Below, in pieces: positions 1-9,317 of a stretch of 64,000 nucleotides of DNA. The stretch comes from Aquitalea denitrificans (GTDB taxonomy: Bacteria > Pseudomonadota > Gammaproteobacteria > Burkholderiales > Chromobacteriaceae), in the NCBI RefSeq assembly GCF_009856625.1, contig NZ_CP047241.1:1674001-1738000 (forward strand), written 5' to 3'. Each line of letters opens with the position of its first letter. Within the stretch, counting starts at the first letter, position 1. The translations under genes were made by a program, and so were the position numbers. The notes beneath the pieces are model-generated. The model made no database searches. It had not been told where the DNA came from and was given only the letters and a program-made list of their open reading frames with translations.

Positions 1-596
1 AAGCGCTTAGCGACGAGCTGCCTCAGCAGCGGATGTGCTGCGATACAGGCAGGAGTGAGCTTGAGGATATCGTCGTGGCCAAGAATGCCTTCGGCATAGC
101 TGCTGCCGGTGCCGTAGACGAACCTCTCTACTTCACCGATCGCAGCCAGTTCGGCCTCGAGCTCCGCGATCTCCTGTTCGAGGCGGGCCTTCGTTCTCGC
201 CTGAGTTCGAGGCTTGTCGTAGTGTGCGCGTCGCTCCGCGATCTTTTCGTCGATGCGGGTGGCTACCCAGGTCGCGATATCCGAATGGAACGGCCGGATG
301 ACTGACCACAAGAAACTGTGGATGGTCGAGATGTGGAATAGCGGCGAGACTCCGACGTCGGCCGAAATCTCACCGACGGCGATTTCGGTATATGTAATGC
401 AGGCGATTTGCTGCCCGGCGCGGCGTAGGGCGGGACCGCGGGTCTCGGCTAGGTGCGCGATAGCCTTGATCAGCGAGGTCGTCTTCCCAGACCCCGCTCC
501 GGCAACCATGACAAACGAGCGTGGCGGCGTCCGGTCGAGACACGCTCGAACATCTAGATCGGCTTGCGTGTCAGGACTGTCGATCCGGCTCGTCAT
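1..596 (-). CDS. UvrD-like SF1 helicase, N-terminal part (Gabija GajB-like), cut by window edge
   Basis: The reading frame is open from an ATG at 596 down to base 1, giving about 198 residues with no stop, so the C-terminus lies outside the window. Residues 30-45 carry a Walker A motif of the UvrD/Rep type (VAGAGSGKTTSL). It is followed by an ACITYTEIAV segment (motif Ia) and an ISTIHSFLW segment, both usual in UvrD-like helicases. A charged helical stretch follows near residue 130. The ATG overlaps the stop codon of the upstream OLD-type nuclease gene in an ATGA, so the two are translationally coupled. OLD nuclease plus UvrD-like helicase is the make-up of class 2 OLD systems, which include Gabija. 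The family call rests on the N-terminal motifs and the partner; motifs II to VI cannot be seen. Confidence 0.8.
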   Translation of the reverse strand, partial: MTSRIDSPDTQADLDVRACLDRTPPRSFVMVAGAGSGKTTSLIKAIAHLAETRGPALRRAGQQIACITYTEIAVGEISADVGVSPLFHISTIHSFLWSVIRPFHSDIATWVATRIDEKIAERRAHYDKPRTQARTKARLEQEIAELEAELAAIGEVERFVYGTGSSYAEGILGHDDILKLTPACIAAHPLLRQLVAKR

Positions 597-2908
597 ACTG
601 CTACCTCGTTGCCGGTGGCTGCCGGCTCTCTCTGGGGCGCCTCCTCGTGCGGCTGCTCCTCTTCTATATTATCGTCCGGCTCCGGCGGCGCGATCTCGGT
701 CTCAAGCCAGCTCAGTCCCTCGGCGATATAGGTTGGGACCGACCAACTGCTCGGATCTTCGGCGAGCAAGGCGAGTGCGAAGTCGGTCTTGCTGAAGCTC
801 TTAGCCTGCACGCGCTTGTGGATACGCTCCGCAAGCGTGGTCAGGTTCTTCTCGTCGGCCTTAGCGATGCGGAGCTGAAGCGGGTTACGGTTCCTGTTCT
901 GGCACCATTCAAGATTTTCGAGCGCGAACGCTTCTTCCAGCGTGCGCCCGGCGAGCGCCAGGGTTTCTCCACCCCAAGTGACATCGGTCTGGCACTGATA
1001 GGCAACGCGTACCAAAGCGTCATTGTCGCTCGTCCTCGCCTGGATCTTCTGCTCAGCCGTTGCCTCCCACAGAGCTGCGACCGTGTCGCATTTCGGTAGC
1101 CATTGGAGCAAAGTCTGGTTGGACGTCGCCGCGCCCGGATGACCGGCGATGCACGCCTTCCCGGGCTTCTCCGCTGCCATAGGCAACTCCTCCTCGTCAT
1201 CGTCTACGTCCTCAGCGTCGGCGACGGCAACGTGCGGGTTCTCGGTAGCTGGCTCCGCAGCTTCCGGTTGATCGCCATCCTGCCCCTGTGGACCGAACAC
1301 GCTGTCGAGATCCGTGATGATGAGCGTCGTCAGTCCGAGAAACTCGATCAGCGTTTTGAATCGGTAGCCGAATGCCCCGCCGATCTCAAGAACAGTGAGA
1401 TAGGTCGATTGCAGCCGCGGCGCGGCATTGGTGATCATCTGCGGCAATAGCAGCCGTTCGACATTGCCTTCGACCAGTACGGCGCCGTCGGCGAAGAATA
1501 GATCGCAGTGAGCGAGTTTCAAATAGCGCTCGAGGAAGCTCCGGATGTCCGGATCGGTGCTGTCGTAGAAAACCGAGAGGTTGAGCACATCTGATGTCGA
1601 CGCATTCTGCGTACGGCTTCGACGAAAATAGCGGATCGGCCGGAAGCCACGTTCGTAAAGAATATGAGTCGAGTGGGTTGTAACGACGACCTGGCTCGTA
1701 TAGTGCGTGCGGTCCTCGCCCTCGAGCGTCAGAATGCCCATCACCTTGCGGATGAATGCCTGTTGAAGCTGGGCATGGAGGTGCGCCTCGGGCTCCTCGA
1801 TAAAGATCAGGTGGACCGGTGGACGGTTTTCCTCAATCGCCAGCCATTGGGCGTGGAGGTCGAGCAGCTCGACGACCATGAAAATAAGATTTTTGAAACC
1901 GAGGCCGTTATATCGATCCGGCAAGGTTGGCGGGTTGGGATTCCCGTCATCGGCTCCCAATGCATAATGGACGATTGCACCATCCCGGCCGCTCATGATC
2001 TGGGCTGGGTCTAAGGCTGAGCGGATCATCATGCGCGGGTTTGAGAGGCCCGGATAACCGAGTTTTGACAAACTCTTGAGCGTTGGCTCGAACACTCGTT
2101 CGAGATGCTCATTAAGTGAGGCTTCGGATGCTGCGAGAGCGCGCAACGCCTCGATATCTTCGCCTTTTTGTTCGAGGTTGCGGCCGTAGAAGCGACTGAG
2201 CACCCGGGAGAGATCCTCCGCACGAGAGCCACCTGGACTGTCCGAGAGATGACGCTGCGCGTTCAAGAAGTCAATCTGGAGGAGACCATTCAAAATCTCA
2301 CGACCGCTCCGGTCGCGGCCGGTGAGAGAAGCAGGATCATAGCCAGCCTCTGCGACCATCTTCGCATCGAACCGTACGGGATCGAGTACGAAATAGCGCA
2401 GCTCATATTCGTCATGTAGCCTGTCGCGAAGGAATTCACGCAGGTTACGCGGTGAGGGATCGAAGATGGGTGTTCCGTCTTCACCCTTAGGGACCGCATT
2501 GAGCACGCGCTGCCGCACTTCGACATAGCGGGCATGTGTCGCAGCAGGATTGCTGGGCACGTAGGCAACACGCATCCCCACCAGGTTGCCTTCCCATGCA
2601 AGACTGGGAAGAAGATCGATGACGCGGTGAACATCGTCCGGACCGATTTCGAACCAGACATCAATTTCCATCGTGGGAAGGCTCGCCCCACCTTCAGCCT
2701 CACCGAACGCAACGATATCGGCCCAAAGCTCGGCGCTAAAGTCGTGAATGTTGAAGCGGCCGCTGCCAGTGAACAGCTGGAGTGCGTGCCCTACCGATGT
2801 TTTGCCGCTGTTGTTGGCTCCGACAAAAATTGAAATATCGGAAGCAAGATCGATTACGACGTTTCGCAACCGCCTGAAATTCCGGACGGCCAGCTTCTTC
2901 AAATGCAT
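593..2908 (-). CDS. OLD-family ATPase/TOPRIM endonuclease (Gabija GajA-like)
   Basis: The 771-residue protein has an ABC/SMC-like ATPase half and a TOPRIM half. Seen are Walker A GANNSGKTS (about residues 30-38), a Walker B region IFIEEPEAHLH (368-378) and an H-loop TTHSTH (410-415). The TOPRIM motifs are LVEGNVE (478-484), carrying the conserved Glu, and TDLDS (532-536), carrying the DxD metal site, so the nuclease looks intact. Family members typically nick or cut DNA, and in Gabija the protein assembles with the UvrD-like partner to stop phage. An acidic low-complexity stretch (about residues 545-575) and a long C-terminus make it longer than the roughly 580 residues I recall for the characterised GajA. 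The stop overlaps the next helicase start by four bases. The start follows AGGGGG at about 7 bases. Confidence 0.85.
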   Translation of the reverse strand: MHLKKLAVRNFRRLRNVVIDLASDISIFVGANNSGKTSVGHALQLFTGSGRFNIHDFSAELWADIVAFGEAEGGASLPTMEIDVWFEIGPDDVHRVIDLLPSLAWEGNLVGMRVAYVPSNPAATHARYVEVRQRVLNAVPKGEDGTPIFDPSPRNLREFLRDRLHDEYELRYFVLDPVRFDAKMVAEAGYDPASLTGRDRSGREILNGLLQIDFLNAQRHLSDSPGGSRAEDLSRVLSRFYGRNLEQKGEDIEALRALAASEASLNEHLERVFEPTLKSLSKLGYPGLSNPRMMIRSALDPAQIMSGRDGAIVHYALGADDGNPNPPTLPDRYNGLGFKNLIFMVVELLDLHAQWLAIEENRPPVHLIFIEEPEAHLHAQLQQAFIRKVMGILTLEGEDRTHYTSQVVVTTHSTHILYERGFRPIRYFRRSRTQNASTSDVLNLSVFYDSTDPDIRSFLERYLKLAHCDLFFADGAVLVEGNVERLLLPQMITNAAPRLQSTYLTVLEIGGAFGYRFKTLIEFLGLTTLIITDLDSVFGPQGQDGDQPEAAEPATENPHVAVADAEDVDDDEEELPMAAEKPGKACIAGHPGAATSNQTLLQWLPKCDTVAALWEATAEQKIQARTSDNDALVRVAYQCQTDVTWGGETLALAGRTLEEAFALENLEWCQNRNRNPLQLRIAKADEKNLTTLAERIHKRVQAKSFSKTDFALALLAEDPSSWSVPTYIAEGLSWLETEIAPPEPDDNIEEEQPHEEAPQREPAATGNEVAV

Positions 2909-3465
2909 CCTTACCCCCTGTTATTGGGCCATCCGGCTACTCAAAAGGCCAGCGTTCTTATGCCGGTTGAGATAATTATAATCACTTCTCATAGACAGAG
3001 AGGAAGCCGGATGTCATGTATTGCATGAACGCATGAATACAGCCCTTTTCGGCAGCACACCCAATCAACTTGGCGCTTGCTCTCCGCGTGACCGCTGAAT
3101 AGCGCACTGCCACCGCACAAACGGCGCTTCCTGTCCGGCAGCAAAGGCCGATGATCTGCTGCTATTTACGGTGGTCAGGCAGCAGGTCGGCCCTAATAGA
3201 TGGCAATGCCATTGTGATAATATGTTTGCTGTCAGCCAGAAGTGGGAATTCGTCGAATCGGGAGTAATGTCCGACTAAGGCTGCGGACATTGAGGTTCCC
3301 TTGAGTCCAATAAGCATCTTGTCATCGACAGCTGGTATCAGCATGATCGAATGTAGGTGGGATCTGCGACCTGAAAGCCCAAGAAGAACGGCGCCTCTGA
3401 AGGTAAGCGAGAACTAGTGATCATGTATCGTCGTAGGTAACAGTAATAGCAGAGGAGCTAGAAGG
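2909..3465. other. Intergenic region between divergent defence genes
   Basis: These 557 bases separate the OLD/UvrD pair (minus) from the helicase gene (plus) and should hold both promoters. A TATAAT-like hexamer on the minus strand lies near 2970-2980, but no convincing -35 box accompanies it. A 60-codon open frame (3162-3344, minus) has no visible ribosome site and no family I recognise. It may be a remnant or chance. No terminator or transposon end was seen. Confidence 0.5.
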
Positions 3466-5967
3466 GTGGTTGATTTCAACAAGCTTAGGTCACAGTCCCA
3501 GCGGGCTGCACCGATAGATCCGCTTGAGATATTCCGGCGTATGCCCAAGCCGCAGGGCATCAATGACCTGTACACGAGTCAGGCCGAAGTGCTGGAAGCA
3601 TGGTTCAAACGTAAGGATGAGCGGGATACTGTCGTGAAACTCCACACCGGCGGCGGCAAGACGCTGGTCGGCCTGCTGATGGCACAGTCCACGCTGAATG
3701 AACTGAAGGAGCCAGTGCTCTACTTGGCGCCGACGATCCAGTTGGTCAAGCAGACGCTAGAGAAGGCACATGCACTGGGGATCGCCGCCGTGCCCTACGT
3801 TCGAGGCAAACCGTTGGCGGACGACTTCGTGAACTGCAAGGCCATCATGGTGGCATCGTACAAGGCGCTGTTTAATGGCTTCAGCAAGTTTGGTATCCGA
3901 GGCAGCGGAATGCCAGTCAAGGCGGGAGCCGTGATCCTAGACGACGCACATGTTGCGTTCTCAGAAGTTCGTGAATCGTTCACGCTTGAAGTTAAGGCCA
4001 AGGATGACAGGGAACGGTACGACGGACTGTGCACGCTGTTCCGAGCCGCGTTCAAGAACATGGACAGACTAGGCACCTTCGACGATACCGTTTCTGGGCT
4101 CAGCAACGTGGTGGTCGAGGTGCCGTATTGGGCGTGGCACGAACAGATCGACGCAGCTCGCGGGCTACTGCGTGGCGATGGGGAAGATACCCCCTACGCT
4201 TGGCCGCTGCTACGTGACAACCTGCACCTTTGTCATGCCCTTATTAGCAGCGCCGCTTTTACGGTCACGTCGGTGCTTCCACTGGTCAACACTTTCCCGA
4301 CCTTCGCCGATGCACAGCGCCGCATTTACATGTCGGCGACTATCGCGGATGACAGCGAGATCGTGCGCACATTCGATGCCGACCCCAGGCACGTCAACGA
4401 GGCCCTGACGTCGCGATCGCTGGCCGGCATCAGTGAGCGAATGATCCTGATCCCGAACCTAATGAAGTTCGACTTCAACGCGACCCAGGTCACGAAGGCA
4501 CTACTCAAGCAGGTCGCAGACAACAACCTTGGTGCGGTTGTTCTCGTGCCATCAAACTTCGCAGCCAAAGCATGGGAGGACGTCGCGGAGTTTGCCGAGG
4601 GTTCGGACAAAGTCGAGGCAAAGGTCCAGGCATTGCAGGCGCGCACGACCAGTGGTCCGGTCGTTTTTGCAAACCGTTATGACGGCATTGACCTGCCTGG
4701 CGACTCCTGCAGGCTTCTCGTCATGGAAGGTCTTCCGGCTGGAACGTCCGACTATGAGCTGCTGCGTGCGGCCACTCTGTACGGTGGAGCAACCATCAGC
4801 CGCATGCTGGCGCAACGGATTGAGCAGGGCATCGGTCGCGGAGCACGCGGCGCGGGTGATCACTGTGTTGTGCTGCTTGTAGGTTCGGACTTGGCTGGCT
4901 GGATCGCCAAGGACGCCAACTTCAGGCTACTCACCAGTGCAACCCGCGCTCAGCTCGACATGGGTTCGACAGTTAGCAAGGAAGTGAAGGACGTCAACGA
5001 TCTGGCCAGCACGATCACGATGAGCATCCGCCGGGATACCGGCTGGGTCGAGTACCATGCGGACACTCTTGCAGAGAACGTGACGCAGGAGACGGCCGAT
5101 CCAAAGCGCTTTGACGTGGCTGCGGCCGAACGCAAGGCTTTCAACAACTGGGCCGATGGCTATTACGACAAGGCGATCGCCAAGTTGGATCAGGTGACGA
5201 GCGGCAAAGAGGCCCCGGACGATCAGACACGCGGCTGGCTGCTCCAGTTGGCGGGCCGGATTGCGCACAACTGGGGCCAGAATGACCGCAGCGACGAACT
5301 GCAGCGGTCTGCATTTAGCGTCAATCGCAACTTGTTGCGCCCACGTGTTATGCCGCCGTACCGGCCGATGCAGATGCCGGGAGCACAGGGCACCGCCATC
5401 GCGCACCAACTGCGTGGATACCGCATGCGACGCGGCTTGCTGCAGCAGTTCGAACAGGTGGTCTCGAAGCTCAATGCCAACGCCACTGCCAACCAGTTCG
5501 AGCAGGCCTTGGCGGACCTCGGAAGAATGATTGGCCTGTCGACAGAGCGTCATGATGATGGCGGCGAAGGGCCGGATGTGCTGTGGCTGCTGCCGACCAA
5601 GATTGCATGGATCTTGGAGGCCAAGAGCCGCAAGTTGGACAAGAACCCGTTGACCAAGGATGAGCATGGGCAACTGCTCGTCGCACAGCAGTGGTTTGAC
5701 AAGAATTACGAGGGGTATACCTGCCTGCGCGTGGTCGTTCATCCGACGAACAAGGCGACTCCCGCAGCAGCAGCCCACGAAAGCTATGCATTGACTCTGG
5801 ACCGCCTGACGGCATTGGTTGCCGATGCACGCGTACTGTTGACGGAGCTGTGCGAGTCTCAGCTCACCGACATCGAGTTAGAGGGGCAATGCCAGCAGTT
5901 GATCGAACGGTCGTCAATCCGTGCAGACAAACTGATGGGGTACCTAACGCTCTTCGTTGAAGGCTAG
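3466..5967 (+). CDS. SF2 helicase with C-terminal PD-(D/E)xK nuclease-like motif
   Basis: The 833-residue protein starts at GTG behind an AGAGGAG sequence. Helicase motifs appear in order: Walker A LHTGGGKTLVG (59-69), motif II DDAH (159-162), motif III SAT (290-292) and motif VI QRIEQGIGRGARG (450-462). A Q/DEAD-style N-terminus (LYTSQAEVLEAW) precedes Walker A. After a 240-residue connecting region with no recognised domain, PD (703-704) and EAK (718-720) are spaced as in PD-(D/E)xK nucleases, followed by a hydrophobic strand and a helix. The neighbour downstream is another helicase-nuclease fusion on the same strand, 356 bases away, and the neighbour upstream is a divergent Gabija-like pair. 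A role in phage or plasmid restriction is inferred from context. The helicase call is firm; the nuclease call rests on a short motif. Confidence 0.75.
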   Translation: MVDFNKLRSQSQRAAPIDPLEIFRRMPKPQGINDLYTSQAEVLEAWFKRKDERDTVVKLHTGGGKTLVGLLMAQSTLNELKEPVLYLAPTIQLVKQTLEKAHALGIAAVPYVRGKPLADDFVNCKAIMVASYKALFNGFSKFGIRGSGMPVKAGAVILDDAHVAFSEVRESFTLEVKAKDDRERYDGLCTLFRAAFKNMDRLGTFDDTVSGLSNVVVEVPYWAWHEQIDAARGLLRGDGEDTPYAWPLLRDNLHLCHALISSAAFTVTSVLPLVNTFPTFADAQRRIYMSATIADDSEIVRTFDADPRHVNEALTSRSLAGISERMILIPNLMKFDFNATQVTKALLKQVADNNLGAVVLVPSNFAAKAWEDVAEFAEGSDKVEAKVQALQARTTSGPVVFANRYDGIDLPGDSCRLLVMEGLPAGTSDYELLRAATLYGGATISRMLAQRIEQGIGRGARGAGDHCVVLLVGSDLAGWIAKDANFRLLTSATRAQLDMGSTVSKEVKDVNDLASTITMSIRRDTGWVEYHADTLAENVTQETADPKRFDVAAAERKAFNNWADGYYDKAIAKLDQVTSGKEAPDDQTRGWLLQLAGRIAHNWGQNDRSDELQRSAFSVNRNLLRPRVMPPYRPMQMPGAQGTAIAHQLRGYRMRRGLLQQFEQVVSKLNANATANQFEQALADLGRMIGLSTERHDDGGEGPDVLWLLPTKIAWILEAKSRKLDKNPLTKDEHGQLLVAQQWFDKNYEGYTCLRVVVHPTNKATPAAAAHESYALTLDRLTALVADARVLLTELCESQLTDIELEGQCQQLIERSSIRADKLMGYLTLFVEG

Positions 5968-6323
5968 TTACAATTTATCTTCTGCCAGTGAAATACTACC
6001 GTAGTGATTGGCGGTCGTTTGCAGATAAAGAACTGACGGCACGGCCAAAAGTCCAGGCCACGGCTGTAATCAACTCGCACACTGTCAGAACATCATCCGG
6101 GATTGATTATAACCTGCGTAAGATCCTCGGCGATCAACTGGAGCCGGCTGAGCGAGCACAGATCTCGCTCGAATAGCTGAGTAGAGAAGTCGCTCAAGCA
6201 GCTGGTCCATCAATAGCACGTCGGCTAACCCAATAGAGTCTGCCCGACAAATCAGGGACTATCCGGCATGGTGACAGTAATTAATGCAAATTGTGACCGA
6301 CAAACTGGCTTGGATATACGCGC
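5968..6323 (+). other. Intergenic region between two helicase genes, with a possible small gene
   Basis: An open frame at 5988-6176 (62 codons, GTG start) begins 20 bases after the helicase stop. It encodes a basic peptide of unknown family, and no ribosome site precedes it. Because the gap separates two same-strand genes it may hold a promoter for the second one, but no clear -35/-10 pair was seen. No rho-independent terminator was found. Confidence 0.3.
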
Positions 6324-8822
6324 ATGGCTGTCATGATTCCCGCCTTACAGCCTCAGGAAACCGAAAGCCCTGGGGAGCCAACTGTCTACTCCCTACTAGA
6401 AAAAGGACTTTCGAGCGAATTCACTGTGATTCACAGCCTGCCGTGGCTTTGTTCGAAGATAAGAAATATCGACAAGAAGTTTGCACCAACTGGCGAGATA
6501 GATTTCCTTGTGATCCATCCCGACCTTGGTGTCCTAGCGCTAGAGATCAAAAGCGGCCACTATCGAATTGATGGTGTGACCTTCGTTAGGAAAGTCCCTG
6601 GCGCATCCAAGAATCCTGTTTCTCAAATCCGCAGGAATGTTCATGGACTGACGAATTGGCTGGGGGCAGATCCAGACTTGCACATCCGTTTTGGCTACGG
6701 ATTCGTCTTCCCGGATAGTCGGTTCGGCGATGTGGTCATCAGCCCAGCATTGATCGATGTAAGTATCGATCCACCTCAGCGGATTTTTGTTGATCAGGAG
6801 CAGATGCCGAATCTGGCATCTCGGGTCCGCGAAATGCTCGCATATTGGAATTCGGCTGGAGGTACTCACCGACTAGGTAAAGAAAAGACCCGCCGGCTGA
6901 TAGATACCCTATGTCCAAAATACGACGGCACCCCATCTTGGGGGATGCGCGTTATGTATGACAACCATCTGTGGCTGCGGCTCACCAGGGAACAAAGTGA
7001 AGTTCTTAATAAAGCTAGTGCCGCTCAGCGAATGGTAATCACGGGTTGGCCGGGAACAGGAAAAACTCTAATTGGCTCCGAACTTGCCGGCCGTGCGGCA
7101 AATTCTGGAAAAAGAGTGCTTTTCATCACCTACAACAATCTGCTTCGTGATGCGTTACAGAGTCAATTGTCCTTTTGTGAAAGAAATTGCGATGTCATGA
7201 CTTGGCACGGGCTTTGCGGCGAAGCTCGTCGAAGAATCGAGTGCCCTCCCGAAAGTTCCGACAACTGGCTAAGTACAACGTGTTTGGACGATCTCCGCGC
7301 TGCTATCGAGGCCAACGCCATGCAAGACTATGATCTGCTGGTGCTAGATGAAGCACAGGCACTACGACTTGAATGGGTACAGACATTGGAAGCATGGTTT
7401 AAGGGCAAGCGAATCATTGCTTTCTGTGACGAGACTCAAGTTTTTAAGTTCGAGCAAGAGACCGCAAACCTTGAGCAACTATCTCAAGCAATCGGCACCA
7501 CCCCATTCAACTTGACCATGGTGTTGCGAATGCCCAAGGCGGTAACCGAGCGTTTACTCGCCTATCGTCCACCTAACTTTCAGCTTCTCACCCCTAGACC
7601 ATATAACCCCGACGCATTACAAGAGCGAGTAATCCCCAATTGGTCCGAGGCGCTTTCAGCAGTCCTTGATGAATTGATCACACAGGATCTTCAGGGGAGG
7701 GATGTTGTGGTATTGACCCGTTTCCCTCCAAACCAATCCTCTCCTAAATTGGCTGAAATCATATCAAGAGCGGGAGTCAGGCATGAAAGCATTGCGCGAT
7801 TCAGAGGTGTGGAATCTCCCGCGGTCATCGTCCTAGGCGGCGACGAGATGGACGACGTGGAGCTTTTTTGCGCCTATTCTCGCGCAACGACTGTTTGCGT
7901 GGCCCTGTATAAGGCGGAAGATCTGGCCTGGAAAGCAAGCGGATCATTCCATCAGTTGCTTCTTAAAAATGAACACATCTGTGCTCTGACGCAAGAAGCA
8001 AAGCATCAATCGCTCACGTCAACCCTGATGGCGAACCATATGGGTAACAGTATCCGTGGAGTAGAAACTATTCGTCTTGCCTGGTCGTCTGCTTGGCACA
8101 CATGGCTTGTGGAATTGAAAGAAAATTGTGATCCAGGTGAAACCTGGATCGACTACCTCGTGACGGAATACCCTTGGCCGGTTTTGTACTGGTATGCCGA
8201 TGCTCGCCGTAGGATCTATCTAGCCTCACCACTTGACGGACTCGACAATGACATAGAGGTTAGGTCTTTCCAGCCGATGCTTTGCCCTGTGTGTCGCCAG
8301 CAGTCCCCGTATGAAAGTCAAAGTGACCAGTGCATCTTTTGTGTAGGAAGGCTGACAATAGATGCTACAGAGCCTTCCCCAAAGGAGTTCAGCAAGATTG
8401 CGGATCAAGATGCAACTATAAGGAGATTGGCGAACGGTGATGCAGAGGGCAGCTCGATAAGCAACTTGCCTGTGCCGTTAATTGCGGTTGGGGCCCGGTT
8501 GTATGGTCAAGCACATAGGCGACGCAACACAGTGCCGAAGGAGGAACTTCCCTCCCGAAACGTGCTGTATAGAATAGCTCTGGCATTCATCTATTCTCGG
8601 GTCGACTTCCTAAGGCAGGGGGTAAGCCTCAGCCGCGTGGTATTAACGGATAAGCTATACGGAAATTACGAATCATTGCAGGCTGTTCCATTTAAGCGCT
8701 GGGAGATGTGGATGGCATCAGCTTTTTCGACCTGCAGTCACAGCAAGAAGCTCCTCATTAGAGTACAGAAAGGCATCTTTGTGCCTGCTGATGATGAGCA
8801 AGTTGAGCCTCCCACGCGCTGA
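6324..8822 (+). CDS. NERD nuclease - UvrD-like helicase fusion with zinc ribbon
   Basis: The 832-residue protein begins with a NERD (nuclease-related) domain: GEIDFLVI at 58-64 and LALEIKSG at 71-78 give the D60/E74/K76 set of a PD-(D/E)xK fold. An SF1 helicase core follows, with Walker A GWPGTGKTL (241-249), a motif Ia-like FITYNN, Walker B LVLDEAQAL (339-347), a DET motif near 365 and a motif VI-like CAYSRATT. Near residues 654-675 two CxxC pairs (CPVC and CIFC) form a probable zinc ribbon. The last 150 residues are unassigned. NERD-helicase fusions occur in phage-defence loci, and the Nhi nuclease-helicase is a functional analogy only. The stop is 5 bases from the end of the convergent GIY-YIG gene. 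The start has a weak ribosome site, and an in-frame ATG three codons later is equally possible. Confidence 0.8.
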   Translation: MAVMIPALQPQETESPGEPTVYSLLEKGLSSEFTVIHSLPWLCSKIRNIDKKFAPTGEIDFLVIHPDLGVLALEIKSGHYRIDGVTFVRKVPGASKNPVSQIRRNVHGLTNWLGADPDLHIRFGYGFVFPDSRFGDVVISPALIDVSIDPPQRIFVDQEQMPNLASRVREMLAYWNSAGGTHRLGKEKTRRLIDTLCPKYDGTPSWGMRVMYDNHLWLRLTREQSEVLNKASAAQRMVITGWPGTGKTLIGSELAGRAANSGKRVLFITYNNLLRDALQSQLSFCERNCDVMTWHGLCGEARRRIECPPESSDNWLSTTCLDDLRAAIEANAMQDYDLLVLDEAQALRLEWVQTLEAWFKGKRIIAFCDETQVFKFEQETANLEQLSQAIGTTPFNLTMVLRMPKAVTERLLAYRPPNFQLLTPRPYNPDALQERVIPNWSEALSAVLDELITQDLQGRDVVVLTRFPPNQSSPKLAEIISRAGVRHESIARFRGVESPAVIVLGGDEMDDVELFCAYSRATTVCVALYKAEDLAWKASGSFHQLLLKNEHICALTQEAKHQSLTSTLMANHMGNSIRGVETIRLAWSSAWHTWLVELKENCDPGETWIDYLVTEYPWPVLYWYADARRRIYLASPLDGLDNDIEVRSFQPMLCPVCRQQSPYESQSDQCIFCVGRLTIDATEPSPKEFSKIADQDATIRRLANGDAEGSSISNLPVPLIAVGARLYGQAHRRRNTVPKEELPSRNVLYRIALAFIYSRVDFLRQGVSLSRVVLTDKLYGNYESLQAVPFKRWEMWMASAFSTCSHSKKLLIRVQKGIFVPADDEQVEPPTR

Positions 8823-8827
8823 CCCAA

Positions 8828-9262
8828 TCATAGGGCAGGGCTGCCCACTGGAACTGGAACAGTCCCGTCCACTGGAATGGCAAGTTCAGCTACGGGATTT
8901 GGTTCTACTGCACCCGTGATGGATTGCGGTCGACGCTGACCAGGCGCAAGTACGAACTGACGGAGAGCCTGCTCGAACTCGGATCCGTATGACAGCTGCT
9001 CAATGTGGGTCAATAGATCTGGCCCTGCGTGGAACCATTCGTTGCGGCAATGAAGGGCCTCGAACTTGGCGTGCAGCTTCTTTTCGAGTGCTTCATCGCC
9101 TATCTGAAAACCGAGAAAGACCAACTCCTGGCTTGATGCATTTGCCAATGTCTTGAGCCGCTGTACTGGATGACCAGTAGTAAAGCCGATCTTGATACGC
9201 CTTAGCTCTGCTTCCTGCACGAAATACACGTACCCGGCGCGATTAGATCGTTGGTGAGTCAC
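8828..9262 (-). CDS. GIY-YIG/MUG113-type (T5orf172-like) protein
   Basis: The 144-residue protein starts at GTG preceded by GGGAGA. It opens with YVYFVQEAELRRIKIGFTT, the GYVYFI-x(n)-KIG signature of the T5orf172/MUG113 branch of the GIY-YIG superfamily. An Arg (PVQRL), an HAKF segment and the CRNEWFHAG motif follow, as in the family. The C-terminal 40 residues are Pro- and Val-rich and unassigned. Members are found in phages and mobile regions as DNA-binding or nicking proteins, and the biochemical role is mostly unproven. The gene runs convergently into the NERD-helicase gene and lies in the same direction as the XRE regulator gene upstream, 55 bases away, so the two may be co-transcribed. 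Confidence 0.75.
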   Translation of the reverse strand: MTHQRSNRAGYVYFVQEAELRRIKIGFTTGHPVQRLKTLANASSQELVFLGFQIGDEALEKKLHAKFEALHCRNEWFHAGPDLLTHIEQLSYGSEFEQALRQFVLAPGQRRPQSITGAVEPNPVAELAIPVDGTVPVPVGSPAL

Positions 9263-9317
9263 AGTTATCTCCCAGCTGCCTAACGGGGTTTAAGCCGTCG
9301 GTACTCTCGCACGGCTG

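Noticed and set aside
33..795. Plus-strand open frames over the helicase and OLD genes
   Set aside because: They are antisense shadows of the minus-strand Gabija-like genes, which carry clear family motifs; the plus-strand frames show none.
3162..3344. 60-codon minus-strand open frame as a gene
   Set aside because: No ribosome site and no recognised similarity; kept only as a note in the intergenic entry.
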